A stretch of DNA of 64,000 nucleotides, taken from positions 372,001-436,000 of the forward strand of contig NZ_NJIH01000004.1 of the NCBI RefSeq assembly GCF_002209565.1, given 5' to 3'. This stretch comes from Candidimonas nitroreducens (GTDB taxonomy: Bacteria > Pseudomonadota > Gammaproteobacteria > Burkholderiales > Burkholderiaceae_B). The notes under the pieces are model-generated. The model saw only the letters and a list, made by a program, of their open reading frames with translations. It was not told the DNA's origin and did no database searches. This document shows, piece after piece, positions 59,101 to 64,000 of the stretch. The position numbers and the translations under genes were made by a program. The stretch's first letter is position 1, and every line of letters starts with the position of its first letter.

Positions 59101-62100
59101 CGTTGTAGGTATTGGTACCGGAGAGCGTCGAGATGCCCGATCCGACCTGCTGCACGGAACCTGTGCCGGAGATGACACCGCCAAAGGAGATATTGTCCGA
59201 ACGGTTGAACGCGAGCGTGCCGTTATCGACGACGTCGCCCGCGATCGAGCCGGCCGTGCCGCCGTTGCCGAGCTGCAGCGTGCCGGCGGTGATCGTGGTG
59301 CCGGCGGTGTAGGTGTTGGCGGCGGTCAGCGTCGTCGTTCCCGAGCCACGCTGCTCGAACTTGCCGGTACCTGAGATGACACCATTGAACGCGATGTCGT
59401 CGCTGCGGTTGAACGCAAGCGTCCCGTTGTCAACGACGTTACCGGTGATCGAACCGGATGTGCCGCCATTGCCGATCTGCAGCGTGCCCGCCGAGATCGT
59501 CGTGCCACCGGCATAGGTATTGGTGCCGGCAAGCGTCAGCGTGCCCGCACCAGCCTTGGTGAACGCGCCCGCGCCGGTCATGCCTTGCACAAGTGTCGAA
59601 TTGAACGCCTGGGTGTCGATCGTGCCACCGGGTGCATTGAGCACCACGGCGCGGCCGTTACCAATATCAAAGCTGCTGCCGAGCCGCAGCGTGCCGCCAT
59701 TGAAGGTCAGCCCGCCCGATGCGGCGCCGAGGCTGCCGTCGTTGGCCACCTGCAGCACGCCGCCATCGATCGCCGTGCCGCCCGTATAGGTGTTGGCAGC
59801 GGTGAGAACCAGCGTACCGAAATCGGTCTTGTCGAGCTGGGTCGCGCCCTGCAACACTGAGTCGATCGTCGCGGTGACGCTAGCCCCCGTCGAGGTGCCG
59901 TTGCCGACGCGGATGATCGACGACGCGCCGCCAGCCAGCGTTAGAGCGTCGCCTTGGATCAGATAACCGTCGCTGTCGAACTGCATGCCGGAGGCGCTGA
60001 CCTGGCCGTTGCCATTGTCGACCGTGACCGTACCCGGCTTCGCCTGGAAGATCGCGAAGCCATTCGACGCCCAGGCAGCGTTGATCGCACCAGCGGGATT
60101 GGTCCAGTTGTTGAGCGAGCCGGTGTTCTCCCAGGTGCCGGTGCCGCCGTCGACCTTGTTGTTGTTCCGTGCCCCGTCTGCGTCCCAGTAGGTCAACTGA
60201 AGACCCTGAGTGTTGACAAGGTTGACCTGGCCGGAGACGGAGGTCTGGACGAAGATCGAGCCCGGTGTGGTGCCTGCCGGCAGCGTGCCGATATCGAGAA
60301 CATTGTCGGTGAGCGTACCGCCGTAATTAAACACGCGGTAGGTGCCGGGACCAAACGTCCCGCTCGGAGTCAACGACACATTGATCTTGCCGTCAAGGGT
60401 CAGATTGCCCTTGACGTCGGTCAGGTCGTTGAAGGCACCGCCAGCAACATCCGCCTGGCCAAAACGGTAGGCAAGCGTCGAGTCCTGGTTAAGGGCCAGC
60501 GCGCCGTTGATCGTGAGCGTGCCCGGTGTGGCACCCGGCAGGCCCGGCGCCAGCGTCGCTCCATTGGCGATGGTCACATCGCCGCCGATGGTGCCCGTGC
60601 CGCCCAGCGTCGCGCCGCTGGCGACGCTGGTCAGGCCCTTCGCCGCGGTCTGGTCACCGTTGACGAGCAGCGTGCCCGCAGAAACCGTCGTCGCGCCGCC
60701 ATAGCTGTTGGCGCCGGTCAGCGTGGTCGTGCCCGTGCCGATTTGCTGGAGCGAGCCAGTGCCCGAGACGATGCCGTCGAAGTCGACAGCATCCGAGCGG
60801 TTGAAGGCGAGCATGCCATTGTTCGTCACATTGCCGGTGATCGAACCGGACGTGCCGCCGTTGCCGAGTTGCAGCGTGCCAGCGGTGATCGTCGTGCCGC
60901 CGGTGTAGGTGTTGGCGGCCGTCAGCATGGTCGTACCCGTGCCGATCTGCTGCAGTGAGCCATTGCCCGAGACGAAGCCGCCAAACTCGGCAGCATCCGA
61001 CCGGTCGAAGGCGAGCGTGCCGTTGTTGGCGACGTTGCCGATGATCGAACCGGTGGTGCCACCATTGCCGAGCTGCAGCGTGCCCGCCGAGATCGTCGTG
61101 TCACCAGTGTAGGTGTTGTCGCCTGCAAGGGTCAGCGTGCCCGTCCCAGCCTTGGTGAACGCGCCGGCGCCAGTCATGCCCTGGCCCAGCACCGAATTGA
61201 AGGCCTGGGTGTCGATCGTGCCGCCCGGTGCGTTCAGGGTGATGGCACGGCCCCCATTGATATCGAAGCTGCTCGCCAGCTGCAGCGTGCCGCCATTGAA
61301 GGTCAGCCCGCCCGATGCGGCGCCAAGGTTGCCGTCGTTGGCCACCTGCAGCACGCCGCCGTCGATCGCCGTACCACCGGTGTAGGTGTTGGCACCGGTG
61401 AGGACCAGCGTACCCGCGTCGGTCTTGTCGAGCTGCGTCGAACCCTGCAGCACCGAGCTGATCGTCGCAGTCATGCCAGTGCCCGCACCCGTGCCGTCGC
61501 CGACACGGATGATCGACGACGCACCACCGGCGAGCGTCAGCGCATCGCCACTGATGACATAGCCATCGCTCGCGAACTGCATGCCGGAGGCCGACACATG
61601 GCCGTTGCCGTTGTCAACGGTGACCGTCCCCGGCGTCGCTTGGAAGATCGCGAAGGCGTTATCCTGCCAGGGCGCATTCACCGCACCGGTCTCGTTCGCC
61701 CAGTTGTCAAGGCTGCCGGTATTCTGCCACTTGCCCGTGCCGCCATCGACGGCGTTGTTGTTCTTGGCGCCCTTCGCATCCCAGTAATTGAGAGTGAGAC
61801 CCGAGGTGTTGGCGAGGTTGACCTGGCCGGCGACGGACGTCTGGACATAGATCGAGCCCGGCTTCGTGCCTGCCGGCAGCGTGCCGATATCGAGCCCGTT
61901 GTTGGTCAGCGTGCCGCCGTAGTTGATCACCCTGTAGATGCCAGGGCCGAAGTTGCCTCCCGGCGTAAGAGCGACATTGATCTTGCCGTCGAGGGTGAGA
62001 TTACCCTTGACGTTGGTCAGGTCGTTGAGCGCGCCGCCAGGCACGTTGGCCTCGCCGAAGCGATACGCGAGGATCGAGTCCTGGTTAAGCCCCAGCGCGC

Positions 62101-64000
62101 CGCTAATGGTAAGCGTGCCCGGCGTAGCACCCGGCAGGCCCGGTGCCAGCGTCGCGCCATTGGCGATGGTCACATCGCCGCCGATGGTGCCCGTGCCGCC
62201 CAGCGTCGCGCCGCTGGCGACGCTGGTCAGGCCCTTCGCCGCGGCCTGGTCGCCGTTGACGAGCAGCGTGCCGGCCGAGACCGTCGTCGCGCCGCCATAG
62301 CTATTGGTGCCGGTCAGCGTCAGGACGCCATCGCCGAGCTTCTGAACTGCGCCCGTCCCCGAGATCACGCCACCGAAGGCGATGTCATCCGAGCGATTGA
62401 AGGCCAGCGTGCCGTTATCGGCAACGTCGCCGGCGATCGAACCGGTCGTGCCGCCATTGCCAATCTGCAGCGTGCCCGCCGAGATCGTCGTACCGCCGGT
62501 ATAGATGTTGGCGCCGGTCAACGTGGTCGTGCCCGTACCCTTCTGCTGGAGCGAGCCAGTGCCCGAGACCACGCCGCCATAGACGACCGCATCCGAGCGG
62601 TTGAAAGCCAGAATACCACCGTTGGCGACGTCGCCGAGGATCGAACCGGACGTGCCGCCGTTGCCAAGCTGCAGGGTGCCGGCGGTAATCGTGGTGCCAC
62701 CGGTGTAGGTGTTGGCACCGGTCAGCGTGGTCGTGCCCGAGCCGATCTGCTGGAGCGAACCATTACCCGAGACGGCGCCGCCAAACTCGGCAGCATCCGA
62801 ACGGTTGAAAGCCAGAATACCGCTGTTGGCGACATTGCCGACGATCGAACCGCTCGTGCCACCATTGCCGATCTGCAGCGTGCCCGCCGAGATCGTCGTG
62901 CCGCCGGCATAGGTGTTCGATCCGGTCAGCGTCAGCGTTCCGCTTCCAGCCTTGGTAAAGGCGCCCGCGCCGGTCATGCCCTGGCCCAGCACCGAATTGA
63001 AGGCCTGGGTGTCGATCGTGCCGCCCGGTGCGTTCAGGGTGACGGCGCGGCCGGAGCCCAGATTGAAGCTGTTGCCGAGCTGCAGCGTACCGCCGTTGAA
63101 GGTCAGGGCGCCGGCGGCATCGCCGAGATTGTTGTCGGCCGTAACCTGCAGGACGCCTGCGTCGATGAAAGTTCCACCGCTATAGCTATTGATGCCGGAG
63201 AGCGTGGTGACGCCGCTGCCGATCTGTCGGACCGCACCGGTACCGGAAATGCTGCCGGCCACCGTGATGTTATTGGAGCGGTTGAGGGCGAGTGTGCCGT
63301 TATCGACGACGTTTCCAAAGATCGAACCGGCCGTGCCACCATTGCCGATCTGCAACGTACCGGCTGCGATGTTGGTTCCGCCGGTATAGGTATTGGTGCC
63401 AGTCAGCGTCAGCGTGCTGCTTCCGCGCTGCTCGAGCGTACCGCTGCCAGAGATGACACCGCCGAACGCGATGTTGTCAGAACGGTTGAAGGCAAGCGTT
63501 CCGTTATCAACCACGTTGCCAAGGATCGAGCCGGATGTCCCGCCGCTGCCAACCTGCAAGGTGCCCGCAGCGATGGTCGTCCCGCCGGTATAGCCATTGG
63601 CGGCAGTAAGCGTCAACACGCCGTTGCCTGCCTTGGTAAAGGCGCCTGCGCCGGTCATGCCCTGCACGAGCGTCGAGGTAAAGCCCTGCGTGTCGATCGT
63701 GCCACCCGGTGCATTGAGCACCACGGCGCGGCCGTTGCCGATATCAAAGCTGCTGCCCAGCCGCAGCGTGCCGCCATTGAAGGTCAGCCCTCCGTTCGCG
63801 GCGCCGAGGTTGCCGTCGTTAGCCACCTGCAGCACGCCGCCATCGATCGCCGTACCACCCGTATAGGTGTTGGCGCCGGTGAGGACCAGCGTACCGAAAT
63901 CGGTCTTGTCAAGCTGGGTCGCGCCCTGCAGCACCGAGCTGATCGTCGCGGTGACGCCAGCCCCCGTCGAGGTGCCGTTGCCGACGCGGATGATCGACGA
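56174..64000 (-). CDS. giant repeat autotransporter adhesin, N-terminus outside window
   Basis: Type Va secreted surface protein; 2,608 codons are visible and the frame is open at the window edge. The passenger carries about nineteen copies of a PATR-type strand-turn motif (TLTGANTYTGGTTISAGTLQ; LGNGGTSGSI), predicting a right-handed beta-helix. A larger module (WDAKGAKNNNAVDGG to GGASSIIRVGDG) recurs about every 1.6 kb. A pertactin-like junction region (ISGTGTLAQNGAGSTM, then LDLQGYDQKIAGLSNAGAV and YRLFQGGTSTPNDGDWYLRS) precedes the barrel. The C-terminal 290 residues (IWARVEGTQSRFKPGLS to GTVGFRMKW, ending in Trp) form the outer-membrane beta-barrel. Likely an adhesin or aggregation factor. 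Confidence 0.93.
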   Translation of the reverse strand, partial: SSIIRVGNGTSTGAGVTATISSVLQGATQLDKTDFGTLVLTGANTYTGGTAIDGGVLQVANDGNLGAANGGLTFNGGTLRLGSSFDIGNGRAVVLNAPGGTIDTQGFTSTLVQGMTGAGAFTKAGNGVLTLTAANGYTGGTTIAAGTLQVGSGGTSGSILGNVVDNGTLAFNRSDNIAFGGVISGSGTLEQRGSSTLTLTGTNTYTGGTNIAAGTLQIGNGGTAGSIFGNVVDNGTLALNRSNNITVAGSISGTGAVRQIGSGVTTLSGINSYSGGTFIDAGVLQVTADNNLGDAAGALTFNGGTLQLGNSFNLGSGRAVTLNAPGGTIDTQAFNSVLGQGMTGAGAFTKAGSGTLTLTGSNTYAGGTTISAGTLQIGNGGTSGSIVGNVANSGILAFNRSDAAEFGGAVSGNGSLQQIGSGTTTLTGANTYTGGTTITAGTLQLGNGGTSGSILGDVANGGILAFNRSDAVVYGGVVSGTGSLQQKGTGTTTLTGANIYTGGTTISAGTLQIGNGGTTGSIAGDVADNGTLAFNRSDDIAFGGVISGTGAVQKLGDGVLTLTGTNSYGGATTVSAGTLLVNGDQAAAKGLTSVASGATLGGTGTIGGDVTIANGATLAPGLPGATPGTLTISGALGLNQDSILAYRFGEANVPGGALNDLTNVKGNLTLDGKINVALTPGGNFGPGIYRVINYGGTLTNNGLDIGTLPAGTKPGSIYVQTSVAGQVNLANTSGLTLNYWDAKGAKNNNAVDGGTGKWQNTGSLDNWANETGAVNAPWQDNAFAIFQATPGTVTVDNGNGHVSASGMQFASDGYVISGDALTLAGGASSIIRVGDGTGAGTGMTATISSVLQGSTQLDKTDAGTLVLTGANTYTGGTAIDGGVLQVANDGNLGAASGGLTFNGGTLQLASSFDINGGRAITLNAPGGTIDTQAFNSVLGQGMTGAGAFTKAGTGTLTLAGDNTYTGDTTISAGTLQLGNGGTTGSIIGNVANNGTLAFDRSDAAEFGGFVSGNGSLQQIGTGTTMLTAANTYTGGTTITAGTLQLGNGGTSGSITGNVTNNGMLAFNRSDAVDFDGIVSGTGSLQQIGTGTTTLTGANSYGGATTVSAGTLLVNGDQTAAKGLTSVASGATLGGTGTIGGDVTIANGATLAPGLPGATPGTLTINGALALNQDSTLAYRFGQADVAGGAFNDLTDVKGNLTLDGKINVSLTPSGTFGPGTYRVFNYGGTLTDNVLDIGTLPAGTTPGSIFVQTSVSGQVNLVNTQGLQLTYWDADGARNNNKVDGGTGTWENTGSLNNWTNPAGAINAAWASNGFAIFQAKPGTVTVDNGNGQVSASGMQFDSDGYLIQGDALTLAGGASSIIRVGNGTSTGASVTATIDSVLQGATQLDKTDFGTLVLTAANTYTGGTAIDGGVLQVANDGSLGAASGGLTFNGGTLRLGSSFDIGNGRAVVLNAPGGTIDTQAFNSTLVQGMTGAGAFTKAGAGTLTLAGTNTYAGGTTISAGTLQIGNGGTSGSITGNVVDNGTLAFNRSDDIAFNGVISGTGKFEQRGSGTTTLTAANTYTAGTTITAGTLQLGNGGTAGSIAGDVVDNGTLAFNRSDNISFGGVISGTGSVQQVGSGISTLSGTNTYNGTTTVAAGTLLVNGDQSGAAGATNVASGATIGGTGIIGGNVTIADGGKLAPGLPGANPGTLTINGSLGLSQGSELGYRFGQSNVPGGLLNDLTSVKGDLTLDGTINVALTPGGTFDPGVYRVLDYGGTLTNKGLDIGTLPAGAAPGSVFVQTSVAGQVNLANASGMSLNFWDATGAKNNGAVNGGSGVWQNTGTLDNWTNDTGAINARWQDKAFAVFMAKPGTVSVDNINGQVSAAGMQFASDGYMVTGNSLTLAGGATSIIRVGDGSSVGAGFTATIDSVLQGSTQLQKTDLGTLVLNGDNTYTGGTAINGGVLQISKDGNLGAAGSGLSFAGGTLRLASSFDIDGERDIVLNAPGGTIDTQTFDSTLKQGMTGAGSFAKEGKGTLTMLGESDYTGGTKIAGGTLQLGNGGTTGSILGDVANNGALVFNRSDNVAFGGVISGTGTLAQNGAGSTMLSGANTYSGATTVNAGTLAAAATNTFSAASAVSVLSGARLDLQGYDQKIAGLSNAGAVALGSIASTTLTIAGNYVGNGGTLLFSTYLGDDNSPTDRLVIHGDTSGSSQVKVINRGGPGLKTGEGIKLIQVGGASNGQFRLLGDYTYKGDPSVVAGAYAYRLFQGGTSTPNDGDWYLRSELAAGGGGPSKQFNPSAPVLETYPQQLLAMNSLPTLQQRVGNRFWGNGAGGETSTTGNPQIEGQGIWARVEGTQSRFKPGLSTSNARYDLTTTRMQAGLDIPLAQRDAGKLIGGMTIHYVNGRSDVTSPSGNGGISTDGYGVGGTLTWYGTNGFYVDSQAQVTRYDSTLSSSTSNRTIAKGNRGSGYAFSLEAGQKLGVGDGFTLTPQAQLTYSRVKFDSFTDPFDAAVSLKNGDSLRGRLGVSLDHNNSWIASDGTISRTHIYGLANLLYEFGKGSTVNVASVDFSSRPQRLWAEIGAGVSYNWGGDKFSLYGQGTVGTSLNHVGSSRSIAGTVGFRMKW
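58318..64000 (-). repeat. large tandem passenger modules of the autotransporter
   Basis: The stretch reading LTLAGGASSIIRVG recurs near plus-strand 58,318, 59,908, 61,510 and again at the window edge (about 63,989). Spacing is about 1.59, 1.60 and 2.48 kb. The last interval is longer because it contains extra PATR units. Sequence between copies is highly similar, a sign of recent duplication. Confidence 0.85.

Noticed and set aside
56846-60958. Plus-strand frames of several hundred codons opposite the autotransporter
   Set aside because: They mirror the repeat structure of the adhesin in antisense and lack start signals and domains.

Overview
The window looks like a Betaproteobacterium of the family Alcaligenaceae (Bordetella, Achromobacter or Pusillimonas type). 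The reasons are high GC, the housekeeping block trmB, pip, ffh, ypjD, ampD, htpG, and phage genes that resemble Bordetella and Burkholderia podophages. This assignment is made from protein character alone.

Layout. (1) 1-8,973 is host core chromosome: tRNA methyltransferase (cut by the window edge), proline iminopeptidase, Ffh, YpjD, a small PP0621-type protein, AmpD, HtpG, a DMT exporter and a 70-residue protein. (2) 8,974-9,058 is tRNA-Leu(CAA), the integration target. (3) 9,036-48,004 is a complete prophage of about 39 kb. It is bounded by a 24-bp exact direct repeat of the tRNA 3' end (attL 9,036-9,059; attR 47,981-48,004). (4) 48,005-49,478 is debris of an older element (an integrase lacking its catalytic core) plus a HigBA-type toxin-antitoxin pair. 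(5) 49,479-56,165 is a mosaic regulatory region: a receiver-only protein, a TIM-barrel protein beside a truncated pdxA, an EAL-domain protein, an OmpR-like regulator with an atypical receiver, a LysR regulator and a YbjN-like protein. (6) 56,174-64,000 is the C-terminal 2,608 codons of a giant repeat-rich autotransporter that continues past the window edge.

The prophage has classical lambdoid logic with a podophage-type head. The integrase lies next to attL. A long, tightly overlapping leftward operon (10,206-18,424) carries an excisionase-like protein, a Sak4-like RecA-fold ATPase, a PAPS-reductase-like protein, a composite DUF550 protein, a lipoprotein and a hexapeptide-repeat protein. The immunity region (18,929-20,938) holds a CI-like LexA-fold repressor, an AT-rich membrane-anchored cargo gene and two 42-bp promoter/operator blocks that match at 32 of 42 positions. 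The rightward early operon runs from a Cro/YdaS-like protein through CII-, NinB-, methylase-, YbcO-, O/P-, NinI- and resolvase-like genes to a Q-like antiterminator. A terminator at 28,068 precedes the late genes: terminase, portal, scaffold, coat, tail tube/adaptor, ejection proteins, fibre, holin, SAR endolysin and nested Rz/Rz1. No essential gene is visibly broken, so the prophage may be inducible.

The most novel-looking items are the duplicated PL/PR operator blocks, the AT-rich cargo gene beside the repressor, an 18-bp coding minisatellite, a palindrome-plus-iteron origin candidate inside the replication gene, the tandem occupation of one tRNA by two elements, and the module-duplicated autotransporter beside atypical signalling genes.
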